A stretch of 64,000 nucleotides of DNA from UBA10329 sp964500205 (GTDB taxonomy: Bacteria; Bacteroidota; Bacteroidia; UBA10329): assembly GCA_964500205.1 (NCBI GenBank), contig CAZCNS010000005.1, positions 186,001-250,000 of the forward strand, given 5' to 3'. Both the position numbers and the translations under genes were made by a program. Each line of letters opens with the position of its first letter. Within the stretch, counting starts at the first letter, position 1. Under the pieces are notes generated by a model that saw nothing but the letters and a program-made list of their open reading frames with translations, searched no databases and was not told the origin of the DNA. Shown here one piece after another: positions 8,700 through 17,259 of this stretch.

Positions 8700-9941
8700 A
8701 TGAGACAGTTGATAACCACCGCAGCCTTTGTGCTGCTGGCCGCAGCCGGGGCATGGGCCCAGGTGTCGCAGGCCGAGTACTTCTTTGATACCGACCCAGG
8801 CGTGGGCAATGGCACCCCGCTCAGCATCACGCAGGGCGATGCCATCAGCGAGATAGCCGCCCTGCCCATAGGCGCGCTGACCCCCGGCAACCACTGGGTG
8901 CATGTGCGGGTACGGGCCACCAACGGCCGCTGGAGCCACTACGAGAGCCGCATGTTCAATGTGGAGGACCCCACGGCCCAGCCCGTCATAGACCGCGGGC
9001 AGCCCGTGGTGGCGGAGTATTTCTTCGATGCCGACCCGGGCGTGGGCAATGGCACCCCGCTCAGCATCACGGCCGGCACCTCCATAGACGAGACATCTGC
9101 GCTGCCCGTAGGCGCGCTGACCCCCGGCAACCACTGGGTGCATGTGCGCATCAAGGGTGCAGACGGGCTGTGGAGCCACTACGAGAGCCGCATGTTCAAT
9201 GTGGAGGACCCCACGGCCCAACCGGTGATAGACCGCCCCGAGCTGGTGAGTGGCGAGTATTTCTTCAACACCGACCCGGGCATTGGCAATGGCACGGCCT
9301 TCAGCATAGCGGCAGCAGACTCTGTCACCATGCCGCTGGCCATCACCGAGCCGGGCCTGCCGCTGGGCACACACTGGCTGTTCCTGCGCATCAGGAACAC
9401 CGATGGCACTTGGAGCCACTACGAGGCGGTGGAGTTCGAGGTGAGCGAAATCGTGCTCTCCACGGTGTCGGGCACCATCACCTACGACAACAATGCCTCC
9501 ACGCCCATGAGCAATGTGACGGTAGAGCTGCTGGACGCGCAGAATGCCGTGGTGGCCACCGCCACCACCGATGCCAGCGGCAGCTACAGTTTCTCTGATG
9601 TGGCCGATGGCAGCTACACGGTGCGCCCCAGCACCACCAAGGCATGGGGGGGCGTGTCGAGCATAGACATCACGCTCTACAGGCGCCACATAGGCAACGT
9701 GCCGGGCTTCATACTGCAGGGCATACGGCTGGGCAGTGGCGATGTGAATGTGAGCAACACGCTTACCAGCATAGACCTCACCATCATCAAGAGGCGCATA
9801 GGCGCGCAGATCAGCTCGTTCGCCAGTGGCGACTGGCTGTTTGAGGACGGCAGCATCACGGTGAGCGGGGGCAATGTGTCGCGCAACATCAAGGCCATCT
9901 GCTATGGCGATGCCAACGGCTCTTACACGCCACCGCAGTGA
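8700..9941 (+). CDS. Secreted three-repeat protein with dockerin-like C-terminus, copy B1
   Basis: A 413-residue exported protein. The signal peptide (about residues 1-20, ending AWA) is followed by three repeats of 80 residues starting EYFFDTDPGVGNGT and containing HWVHVRV and WSHYESRMF. Next is a carboxypeptidase-regulatory/SdrD-B-like beta-sandwich (VSGTITYDNNA to SYTVRPS). The end is dockerin-like, with two half-repeats ending SSIDITLYRRHIG and TSIDLTIIKRRIG. The second half has a recognisable Ca loop (D-x-N-x-S-x-T-x-T-x-x-D); the first is degenerate. There is no T9SS sorting domain. Bases from 9521 to the stop are identical to the paralogue B2. Anchoring through a cohesin partner is inferred. 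Confidence 0.83.
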   Translation: MRQLITTAAFVLLAAAGAWAQVSQAEYFFDTDPGVGNGTPLSITQGDAISEIAALPIGALTPGNHWVHVRVRATNGRWSHYESRMFNVEDPTAQPVIDRGQPVVAEYFFDADPGVGNGTPLSITAGTSIDETSALPVGALTPGNHWVHVRIKGADGLWSHYESRMFNVEDPTAQPVIDRPELVSGEYFFNTDPGIGNGTAFSIAAADSVTMPLAITEPGLPLGTHWLFLRIRNTDGTWSHYEAVEFEVSEIVLSTVSGTITYDNNASTPMSNVTVELLDAQNAVVATATTDASGSYSFSDVADGSYTVRPSTTKAWGGVSSIDITLYRRHIGNVPGFILQGIRLGSGDVNVSNTLTSIDLTIIKRRIGAQISSFASGDWLFEDGSITVSGGNVSRNIKAICYGDANGSYTPPQ

Positions 9942-9945
9942 GCAG
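9521..9945 (+). repeat. 425-base perfect repeat, copy 1
   Basis: By eye, every base from 9521 to 9945 equals 11961-12385 at a constant offset of 2440. It covers most of the beta-sandwich, the whole dockerin-like part, the stop codon and the next four bases. Upstream of 9521 the two genes diverge quickly. Confidence 0.85.
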
Positions 9946-9984
9946 ACCAAGAGCAGTTTGAAGTCGAGATAAAATAACCGTAAA

Positions 9985-11148
9985 ATGAAAACAAAACATC
10001 TTCTTACCGCAGTGGCACTGGGCATGGCCCTTGGCGCGCAGGCCACGGTACTTGAGGTGGACAACACCGAATCCAATCCCGGTGTGTTCACCTCCATACA
10101 GGCTGCACATGACGCGGCCCAGCCCAACGATACCATTTACGTGCATTCGCAGACCTTGAATGGTGGGTTGATGGATGGAGCCATCATCCGTAAGCCTCTG
10201 GTGATCATCGGTGAGGGGGTGCTGCCCAACAAGGCATCGCTGCTGCCCACCATGGTCTCATCGTTCACCTTCTCAGCGAGCGATGACGGAAGCACCAATG
10301 CCTCTGGTACAAGGGTGTCGGGCCTCGATGTCGCACAGATCATTTTCAGGTCTGCCGGGGGGGTGCAGTTATCCTCACTGTCTGCTGTAACGGTAAGCAG
10401 ATGCCGGATTGGCAGAATTTTTATCGCTGATGCGAGCTCTGGTAATGTGAACTGCCAATCTCAGTTCAATAACCAGCAATTGAACGGCACGCTCTTCATC
10501 AACAACGTGATAGACGATGTATGTGGTGGAACAAACGGGTCGCATCTGGTCACTTTCCGAAACAATATCATCTGGAGTTTAGGTGTCAACTCAGGCGGTG
10601 GTGTGTTCAATTTCAGTCAGAATGTCTTTCTGAACGCAACGCAGTTCAGTGTCAACTACGGGCTGTTCGAGAACAACATTTTTTATCGTTGGACAAACTC
10701 GGGCTACAGTTTCAACAACTGCGAGATACGTAACAACTGCTTCTACCATGTGCAGGGCACGGTGAGCGAGAGCGATGTGCTGGTAGGGGTCAACAACGGC
10801 AGCAATACGGGTGGAGGCAACATTTTCAATCAGGACCCGCTGTTTGTGAACCCCGACAGCCAACAGGACATACGCTCCTACAGTCCTACACAGCCCGCAC
10901 CGGGCGTAGCCACCTTGGATTACAACCTGCAGCCCGGTTCGCCATGCATCGGCTCGGCCCTTGGCGGGGGCGACATGGGCATCTACGGAGGCACCACCCC
11001 CTATGTGGAAGGCAGCCCGGCCGATGGCCGCTACCGCTACTACCCCATGCCCCGTGTACCGCTGCTGCTCCAGATGAACATTGCGAACAACGTGGTGCCA
11101 GCTGGTGTGCCCCTCAATGTTGATTTCATAGGACGCAAGCAGGACTGA
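9985..11148 (+). CDS. Secreted right-handed beta-helix protein, copy A2
   Basis: A 387-residue paralogue of the protein at 7590-8696. The signal peptide is nearly identical (MKTKHLLTAVALGMALGAQA), and the same opening VFTSIQAAHDAAQPNDTIYV leads into rungs with NNVIDD, NNIIWS and NNIFYR. It shares the C-terminal DPLFVNPDS, SPCIGSALGGGDMGIYGG and the final FIGRKQD. The middle rungs are much more diverged than the ends, as expected for a ligand-facing solenoid under diversifying selection or drift. It lacks a T9SS sorting domain and is 3 bases from the next gene, repeating the A-B arrangement upstream. Confidence 0.85.
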   Translation: MKTKHLLTAVALGMALGAQATVLEVDNTESNPGVFTSIQAAHDAAQPNDTIYVHSQTLNGGLMDGAIIRKPLVIIGEGVLPNKASLLPTMVSSFTFSASDDGSTNASGTRVSGLDVAQIIFRSAGGVQLSSLSAVTVSRCRIGRIFIADASSGNVNCQSQFNNQQLNGTLFINNVIDDVCGGTNGSHLVTFRNNIIWSLGVNSGGGVFNFSQNVFLNATQFSVNYGLFENNIFYRWTNSGYSFNNCEIRNNCFYHVQGTVSESDVLVGVNNGSNTGGGNIFNQDPLFVNPDSQQDIRSYSPTQPAPGVATLDYNLQPGSPCIGSALGGGDMGIYGGTTPYVEGSPADGRYRYYPMPRVPLLLQMNIANNVVPAGVPLNVDFIGRKQD

Positions 11149-11151
11149 GCC

Positions 11152-12381
11152 ATGAGAGCATTGTTCATCATTCCGTTACTCATTCTGCTTTCCGGTCATG
11201 GCCTATCTGCCCAAGTGGTGAGCGCGGAGTACTTCGTGGACATCGACCCCGGACAGGGCAACGGCATCCAGATAGCGTTGGCGGGCGGAGACGTGGCAGC
11301 GGGCAACGTGAGCGTGCCCACCACGGGCCTGCAGCCCGGACTTCATTGGCTGCATGTGCGGGTGAAGGGACAGGACGGCAGGTGGAGCCACTACGAGAGC
11401 CGCATGTTCACCATCATTGACCCATCAGATCTGCAGCCTCAGGCCGCACTCAACGGAGGGGAGTACTTCGTGGACACCGACCCCGGACAGGGCAACGGCA
11501 TCCAGATAGCGTTGGTGGGCGGAGACGTGGCAGCGGGCAACGTGAGCGTGCCCACCACGAGTCTGCTGCCCGGACTTCATTGGCTGCATGTGCGGGTGAA
11601 GGGACAGGACGGCAGGTGGAGTCACTACGAGAGCCGCATGTTCACCATCATCGACCCATCAGACCTGCAACCTCAGGCCGCTCTCAACGGAGGGGAGTAC
11701 TTCGTGGACACCGACCCCGGACAGGGCGGAGGCACATCATTCGGTTTTCCGGTGACCGACTCCGTGTCCATGCAACTACAGGCTGCTTTGCCTGAGCTGC
11801 CCTTGGGGCAGTACACGCTATATCTGCGCCTGCGCGACACGGAGGGTACATGGAGCCACTACGAGGCGGTGGAGTTCGAGGTGAGCGATGTGGTGCTCTC
11901 CACGGTGTCGGGCACCATCACCTATGACAACAATGCCTCCACGCCCATGAGCAACGTGATGGTAGAGCTGCTGGACGCGCAGAATGCCGTGGTGGCCACC
12001 GCCACCACCGATGCCAGCGGCAGCTACAGTTTCTCTGATGTGGCCGATGGCAGCTACACGGTGCGCCCCAGCACCACCAAGGCATGGGGGGGCGTGTCGA
12101 GCATAGACATCACGCTCTACAGGCGCCACATAGGCAACGTGCCGGGCTTCATACTGCAGGGCATACGGCTGGGCAGTGGCGATGTGAATGTGAGCAACAC
12201 GCTTACCAGCATAGACCTCACCATCATCAAGAGGCGCATAGGCGCGCAGATCAGCTCGTTCGCCAGTGGCGACTGGCTGTTTGAGGACGGCAGCATCACG
12301 GTGAGCGGGGGCAATGTGTCGCGCAACATCAAGGCCATCTGCTATGGCGATGCCAACGGCTCTTACACGCCACCGCAGTGA
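11152..12381 (+). CDS. Secreted three-repeat protein with dockerin-like C-terminus, copy B2
   Basis: A 409-residue paralogue of B1. After a signal peptide (ending GLSAQ) come three repeats spaced exactly 234 bases (starting about 11227, 11461 and 11695) with EYFVDTDPGQGNGIQIAL and HWLHVRVKGQDGRWSHYESR. Repeats 1 and 2 are almost identical in DNA, pointing to recent internal duplication. The regulatory beta-sandwich and the dockerin-like end match B1 perfectly from base 11961. No sorting domain is present. In this protein the repeats are homogenised within the gene, whereas its C-terminus is homogenised with the other gene. Confidence 0.83.
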   Translation: MRALFIIPLLILLSGHGLSAQVVSAEYFVDIDPGQGNGIQIALAGGDVAAGNVSVPTTGLQPGLHWLHVRVKGQDGRWSHYESRMFTIIDPSDLQPQAALNGGEYFVDTDPGQGNGIQIALVGGDVAAGNVSVPTTSLLPGLHWLHVRVKGQDGRWSHYESRMFTIIDPSDLQPQAALNGGEYFVDTDPGQGGGTSFGFPVTDSVSMQLQAALPELPLGQYTLYLRLRDTEGTWSHYEAVEFEVSDVVLSTVSGTITYDNNASTPMSNVMVELLDAQNAVVATATTDASGSYSFSDVADGSYTVRPSTTKAWGGVSSIDITLYRRHIGNVPGFILQGIRLGSGDVNVSNTLTSIDLTIIKRRIGAQISSFASGDWLFEDGSITVSGGNVSRNIKAICYGDANGSYTPPQ

Positions 12382-12385
12382 GCAA
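11961..12385 (+). repeat. 425-base perfect repeat, copy 2
   Basis: Second copy of 9521-9945. The identity runs four bases past the stop and then ends, which marks the edge of a conversion tract or a recent duplication. Confidence 0.85.
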
Positions 12386-12454
12386 TGTGAACGCAATGAA
12401 ATCGAAAACCCGATCAAAACCCAGAAACCAAAACCAAACCAAAACCAAGTAAAA

Positions 12455-14386
12455 ATGAGAAAGCAGATTTACAGACTGACCCTTGCAGTGGCCATGACGG
12501 TCGCGGCAGTGCCGCTGGCGTGGGCGCAGGCCACGCTTGGCCTCGGCACAGTGAGCGCTCAGGCGGGTGCCAACGTGGCCGTTCCGGTCGATGCCACCGG
12601 CTTCGCCAACATCCAGGGCTTCCAATTCACCATCGACTTCGATGAAAGCCGACTTACCTATGTCAACTGCTCCGACTGGGGCGGAGGCACCGCAGTGAAC
12701 GGGGTGCAGATCACCCCGCTGGCAGGGCAGGGCAAGATCACGTTCGTGTACAACGACAACTTGATCAACATCAGCTCCGGCCTGTTCTTCAACCTCAACT
12801 TCACGGTGAATGCCGGGGCCACCGGCACTGCGCCCATCGCATGGAGCGATGTGCCCACCCCGAGGGAGATATCCAACGATATCCCCGATGAGGTGGCCAC
12901 TACCTACAGCAACGGAGAGGTGAACATCACCACAGGAGGTGGCGATGTGGTCATCACCGGCAACACCATCACCGGTGGCGGTCAGTCGCTGTGTGCCGGG
13001 GCTGCGGCAGCCGCGCTCAATGGCACTGTGCCCACCGATGCTGACGGGTCGGCACTGCCTACGGTGAGCTACCAGTGGGAGAGCTCCACGGCAGGGGCCG
13101 GAGGTCCGTTTGCCAATGCTGCGGGCGCATCCACCGGACAGAACTACACCCCGGGCACACTCTCCGTGACCACATGGTTCCGCAGGGTGGCCACATCTGG
13201 CACGGCACAGGACGTGAGCAACGTGGCACAGATAACTGTGAACCCGCTGCCCGCGCAGCCGGTCATCACGCAGAACGGAGACCAGCTCACCACCAATGCC
13301 ACCGGCAACCTGCTGTGGTCCACAGGTGGTACAAGCCAGACCATAACTCCCCCATCAAGCGGTTCTTACACAGTGACAGTAACTGACGTTAACGGATGCA
13401 GCAGCACCTCTGCCCCATTCAGCTACACTGCCGGTGGTGGTGGCAGCGACTGCGGTGCACCTGTCTTGGAGACGGCCTGCTACGGTGACAACGACTACAT
13501 CGTGTACACCTACCAGCAGGTGGCCGGTGCAGCAGACTCGCTCACGGTGTCCATTCTCGGGGTAACGGAGGAAGGATTCGACTTCATCACCGTGTATGAC
13601 GGTCTGGATGACCAGTCCCCAGTGCTTTACAACGCCAGCGGTTTCCATGATGTGGAGCTGACCTCCGGTAGCGGTTACCTCACTGTGGTGATCGAGAGCG
13701 ATGAGAGTGTGTCCTGTGGCGATGGGAACCTCTGCTGTGCAGACGGTCTGTTCTTTGAGTTCGGATGTGGCGAGCCATTTGTCGACCCGTTCGATTGCAG
13801 CGTGAACCCCTCTGAGACCGTGACCATCTGCTATGGCAACAATGCGGACATCCAGAACCTGTTCCTGGCTTTCGGTGGTGAGACCCTCTCCATCGAATTG
13901 GCCGGAGGCACAGAGGAGGATTACGATTTTGTGAGCATCTATGACGGCACCAGCACAGCCGACCCCTTGTTGTACACAGGCTCTGGCGACCTTACAGGAG
14001 TGTCTGTCGAGTCCACCAGCGGCTTCCTGTTGGTTCAGGTAGAGAGCGATTTCAGCATTTCATGTGCCGCTGGCAATGCGGAGTATGAATTGGATGTCTT
14101 CGTCTTCTGCGGCTCTCAGGTGATAGTGGGTGTGGAAGACCTCGGGTCTGAAAGTGCCGAGATGATGCTGATGCCCAACCCCAACAACGGGGTGTTCACG
14201 GTGCAACTGCCCTACGAGGGTGCGACACTGGAAGTGTTGAGCACCACAGGACAGGTGGTGTACCGCGCCACAGCCAACGGTACCCGCACACACGAGGCCG
14301 ACATGCAGCATGTGGCCGCAGGGGTCTATACCCTGGTGGCACGTGGTGAGAAGGGCGTGAGCCACGCCAAATTCATCAAGCAGTGA
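12455..14386 (+). CDS. Cohesin-like, Ig-like and CUB-like domain protein with T9SS type A signal
   Basis: A 643-residue secreted protein. In order: a signal peptide (ending AWAQ); a cohesin-like domain at about residues 25-160 (AGANVAVPVDATGF, IQGFQFTIDFDESRLTYV, GKITFVYND); Ig-like modules rich in Gly/Thr (about 165-330); two CUB-like modules each with YDFVSIYDG- or FDFITVYDG-type strands (about 335-560); and a T9SS type A sorting domain starting LMPNPNNGVFTVQL and ending HAKFIKQ. T9SS would export it and fix it at the surface. It directly follows two genes for dockerin-like proteins, so it is the natural candidate to hold them. The ATG at 12455 begins the signal peptide; upstream in-frame codons read through the end of B2 and are excluded. 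Confidence 0.85.
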   Translation: MRKQIYRLTLAVAMTVAAVPLAWAQATLGLGTVSAQAGANVAVPVDATGFANIQGFQFTIDFDESRLTYVNCSDWGGGTAVNGVQITPLAGQGKITFVYNDNLINISSGLFFNLNFTVNAGATGTAPIAWSDVPTPREISNDIPDEVATTYSNGEVNITTGGGDVVITGNTITGGGQSLCAGAAAAALNGTVPTDADGSALPTVSYQWESSTAGAGGPFANAAGASTGQNYTPGTLSVTTWFRRVATSGTAQDVSNVAQITVNPLPAQPVITQNGDQLTTNATGNLLWSTGGTSQTITPPSSGSYTVTVTDVNGCSSTSAPFSYTAGGGGSDCGAPVLETACYGDNDYIVYTYQQVAGAADSLTVSILGVTEEGFDFITVYDGLDDQSPVLYNASGFHDVELTSGSGYLTVVIESDESVSCGDGNLCCADGLFFEFGCGEPFVDPFDCSVNPSETVTICYGNNADIQNLFLAFGGETLSIELAGGTEEDYDFVSIYDGTSTADPLLYTGSGDLTGVSVESTSGFLLVQVESDFSISCAAGNAEYELDVFVFCGSQVIVGVEDLGSESAEMMLMPNPNNGVFTVQLPYEGATLEVLSTTGQVVYRATANGTRTHEADMQHVAAGVYTLVARGEKGVSHAKFIKQ

Positions 14387-14410
14387 TAACGAACCAACGG
14401 TGGTAGGCCC

Positions 14411-14470
14411 CCCCCGTGTGCCAAAGCGGATTCGTAGATGGTCCGTGGCGGCACGCGGGGGTTATTTTTT
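14411..14470 (+). terminator. Rho-independent terminator with long loop
   Basis: Twelve pairs (14411-14422 with 14450-14461, one G-T wobble) close a 27-base loop, followed by TTATTTTTT at 14462-14470. It lies 25 bases after the stop of the cohesin-like protein and ends that surface-protein transcript. Confidence 0.8.
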
Positions 14471-14546
14471 CGCTGGGTCTTACCAACGGGAAAGGCCCTT
14501 CGCTACAATTGCCCAAAGAGAACACGTTAAACACCAGAAGCGAATC

Positions 14547-15563
14547 ATGAAAGCATACATCAAGCTGATACTGTCGGGGACTTTCCTGACCATGTCCTGC
14601 TCAGAGCGTTCGCAAGAGACGGAATGTCCTCCCCCACCTATTACCAGGCAATTCATGAGTGTAATGAAACTGGTCGGAGACGACCCTGCTACTTTCACAG
14701 CAGGATCCATGAAGGAGGTTACCGATCTCTTTTTCATACCACTGTTGCACAAAGCGCCCGACAGCACCGTGCGCTTGGGAGACCCGCTCAACACATATTT
14801 GTCGGATGAGAAACTATGGTTGACAAAATCCCAAGTTCACAGCAAGATATTCCGTTCAGACACAATGTATGTGGAAAGTGCCAAGCCACCGTACAAACTG
14901 ACCATGCGGGTCGAGCGCGACACTGTGGGTGCAGACCGGTTCCTTTCCATCCGTGCATTCGAACAATGGCACGTGGACGGCTCACTGAGGCTCAGGCGTG
15001 AGGTCATGGCTTATGTGCCCGTGGTGAGCAACATTGACCCGCTCAACGGATCTGTACGAGGAAAAGAACCCCTTTTTTACGTGGAGCAGGATCCGCGTAG
15101 CGCAGAGCCGATGAAACTGGCCACTGTGAGATACCGCCAGCCTGTAAAATCCAGTGATCCGCAACAATGGTACCGTGAGAATCTGGAGGCATCGGTGCGT
15201 GAAAAGTTGTTCACACCACTGATGAGAAAAGCGTGGGATGGCACACTGCAGGTGTACGCTTCGCCCGATGCGCAGCAGGCCATGAGTTTGGCGGAACTGA
15301 AAAAGCGGCTTTGTCGCATGGACACGATGTACTTTGAAAGCCCAGAGCCACCCTATGCGTTGGAGGAATACGTGTTCGAAACCTGTGATGACCGCTTCAG
15401 CGACCAGATCGTAGCCATGGATTTCGTTCAGGATGTGTATTTGAACGAGTATATGGCGCTCTCATATGACGTGAAGTGGTATTCTCTGGTGGCTAATGTG
15501 GGCAAACAGGGTGAAGGAGAGGCGGATGGAAGCACGGAAGTACTCTTTTGGGTCAGGAACTAA
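14547..15563 (+). CDS. Lipoprotein with two GldN/PorN-like repeats (tentative)
   Basis: A 338-residue lipoprotein; the signal peptide ends at the lipobox LTMSC. The mature protein contains two related halves. Each has a K-F-x-P-L-x-x-K opening, a Met-Asp-Thr-Met-Tyr-x-Glu-Ser element (SDTMYVESAKPPYKL and MDTMYFESPEPPYAL) and an aromatic strand pair. Half one has FEQWHVDGSLRLRREVMAYVPVV and later LFYV; half two ends LFWVRN. The spacing and aromatic pattern recall GldN/PorN of the T9SS/gliding machinery, but the match is by eye only. It stands alone, not in a gldKLMN operon, so it is not the core GldN. It could be a diverged accessory component or an unrelated family. Confidence 0.5.
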   Translation: MKAYIKLILSGTFLTMSCSERSQETECPPPPITRQFMSVMKLVGDDPATFTAGSMKEVTDLFFIPLLHKAPDSTVRLGDPLNTYLSDEKLWLTKSQVHSKIFRSDTMYVESAKPPYKLTMRVERDTVGADRFLSIRAFEQWHVDGSLRLRREVMAYVPVVSNIDPLNGSVRGKEPLFYVEQDPRSAEPMKLATVRYRQPVKSSDPQQWYRENLEASVREKLFTPLMRKAWDGTLQVYASPDAQQAMSLAELKKRLCRMDTMYFESPEPPYALEEYVFETCDDRFSDQIVAMDFVQDVYLNEYMALSYDVKWYSLVANVGKQGEGEADGSTEVLFWVRN

Positions 15564-15682
15564 GAGCGATGAACCCACTGCGGAGACTGGTGGTTCCATT
15601 CGGTGAATGGAAACGGTCATGGCCTGACCGGATAGCGGCATTCATACCTGACAACGTTTGTTCTAATGATCTGTGGCCGATA

Positions 15683-16947
15683 ATGCCGGGGTCTGCGTGG
15701 GTTGTTGCCTGTACCCTGTCCCTACTCCCCTTATGCACCATAGCCCAGGATATGGGCCTTGCGCGCGAGCAGATGGTGATGCTTTGCGACATGCTTTCAG
15801 ATCACGTGTCTGACAAGTATCTGAAGCCTAAGGTTGGTGCACGGATAGCGAGAGATCTCGCTGTGTACAGGGCCGAGCTGGAGAATGGGGCCAGCATGTC
15901 CCGCGACACGTTCATGGCGCAGGTTAACCGGTTGCTTTTTGATGCAAGTGAGGATCACCACCTCAGATTCTACTACGACCCGGAGAAGTTCAACATTTTT
16001 GACAGGCAGGACCGAGGGGAGATAGAAACCCTTGAGCGGGAACAGTACCGAAGGGTAAACTTCGGTATTCAGAGGCGGAGATACTGCCGGGTAATATCGG
16101 CTATCTGCGGTTGAACAAGTTTCAGCAGTTGGAGCATGTGGAGCCGACACTGCGCGGCACCATGCTGATGCTGTCCAATGCTGATGCCCTCATCATAGAC
16201 CTGAGGATAAACGGAGGCGGTGACGGCAGAACGGAGGAATTGCTGCGGTCGTTCTTTTATCCGCAGCCCGCAGGACTCGATTGCCGACCGTATCTCCAAG
16301 ACATGCCCCTCTATGTGCTTACTGGGGGAGGCACCTTCTCGGCAGCGGAGGCATTTGTGTATGGACTGCAACAGACAGGCAGGGCCATTGCAGTGGGAAC
16401 CGCGACCAGGGGAGGAGGGCACTCAGGGGCCAGTATAGCTCTTGCTGATGGTTTTCTGGTCTTCATGCCCACGAGTGGTGCCGACAGCCCCATAGAGGGA
16501 AAGCCGTTGATACCCGACCTGCCCACGAGGGAGACGGATGCACTGCTTACCGCGCATGCTGCCGCCCTACGGCAGCTGCTTGCTGCAAGCACAGATTCAT
16601 CGGTGCAGGCATCACTTTCATGGAGCCTTGAGACCTGCGAGGCTCATCTGCGGACGTATGAGACATCGGGAGAACGGATTGCCACCTACGAAGGCAATTA
16701 CGCCAATGGATTCCGGGTAGTGAGTGAGGATGGTGAATTGCGGATGTTGAACGAAGAGCGCGGCATTCGATCAGCCCTGCTTGCCATCAACGATTCATGT
16801 TTCATCGCCTCAGCTATGAAAGAGTTCGGTGAGGGCAACTACCGCGTGTGTTTCCACCCCGATGGAGGCATGACACATGAGGTGAACCTTGGGGTGAAGC
16901 GTGCACATCTGCATTTGGCCCGCACGACAATCGACCCTGAAAAATGA
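15683..16947 (+). pseudogene. S41-family peptidase interrupted by a one-base frameshift
   Basis: Two overlapping frames encode one S41 (C-terminal processing-like) peptidase. Frame one carries a signal peptide (starting MPGSAWVVACTLS, ATG at 15683; an ATG at 15569 is possible) and the N-terminal helical part, and stops at 16114. Frame two continues without loss of sequence: reading EAEILPGNIGYLRLNKFQQL after NFGIQ restores the family pattern if one G is added near 16072. It then carries ALIIDLRINGGGDG and the nucleophile Ser in GGTFSAAEAFVYG. The whole would be about 420 residues with an extra C-terminal domain of 120 residues. It is either a broken gene or a sequencing/assembly indel; no slippery run is present. 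Confidence 0.8.
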
Positions 16948-16967
16948 CCCGAAAGGGCTATTTTTTT
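16939..16967 (+). terminator. Terminator-like hairpin; 24-base repeat copy 2
   Basis: A CCC/GGG stem closed by GAAA is extended by A/T pairs with one mismatch, then a seven-T run. The TGA stop of the S41 gene (16945-16947) lies inside it. The first 24 bases recur exactly at 4665-4688. Confidence 0.65.
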
Positions 16968-17016
16968 ATCAAGATGGCCTTCGGTGGTTTGCATCACTAA
17001 CCAAAACCCATTCAAA

Positions 17017-17190
17017 ATGAAAAAAGTATTGTTGATGATGTTCGTTGCTGCTGCTGTATCATCTGTAGCGAGCTGCGGCAAGAAGTGCGAGGATTGCCCT
17101 TCTGGCTACTACCTCGCTGTTGACGAGCCGGGAGATGACAACTGCATCTGCTGTCCGGATGGCACTGTTTACGGTGTCACTTGCCAGTAA
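17017..17190 (+). CDS. Small Cys-rich lipoprotein, 57 aa
   Basis: A 57-residue lipoprotein: signal peptide MKKVLLMMFVAAAVSSVASC, then a mature part of about 38 residues. It contains six further Cys as CEDC, CICC and a penultimate Cys, so a disulfide-knotted or metal-binding miniprotein is likely. It stands between two terminator-like hairpins as its own transcription unit. The ATG at 17017 begins the signal peptide. No family is recognised. Confidence 0.7.
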   Translation: MKKVLLMMFVAAAVSSVASCGKKCEDCPSGYYLAVDEPGDDNCICCPDGTVYGVTCQ

Positions 17191-17220
17191 TCGGTAAAAG
17201 TCTTACAACGGGTTCACAGA

Positions 17221-17246
17221 GGCCCGTCCCAAGGGGGCGGGCCTTT
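17221..17246 (+). terminator. Rho-independent terminator (short T tract)
   Basis: Ten pairs, GGCCCGTCCC (17221-17230) with GGGGCGGGCC (17234-17243), one wobble, loop AAG or AAGG, then only TTT. It lies 30 bases after the small lipoprotein and 14 bases before the next start, so it could also act as an attenuator for that gene. Confidence 0.65.
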
Positions 17247-17259
17247 ACACATTTATCGC

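Noticed and set aside
8484..10136. Long open frame of 550 codons on the minus strand
   Set aside because: It lies antisense to the B1 gene and its translation is His/Arg/Ala-rich with no domain. The plus-strand protein has signal peptide, repeats and a paralogue, so the minus frame is a GC-driven shadow.
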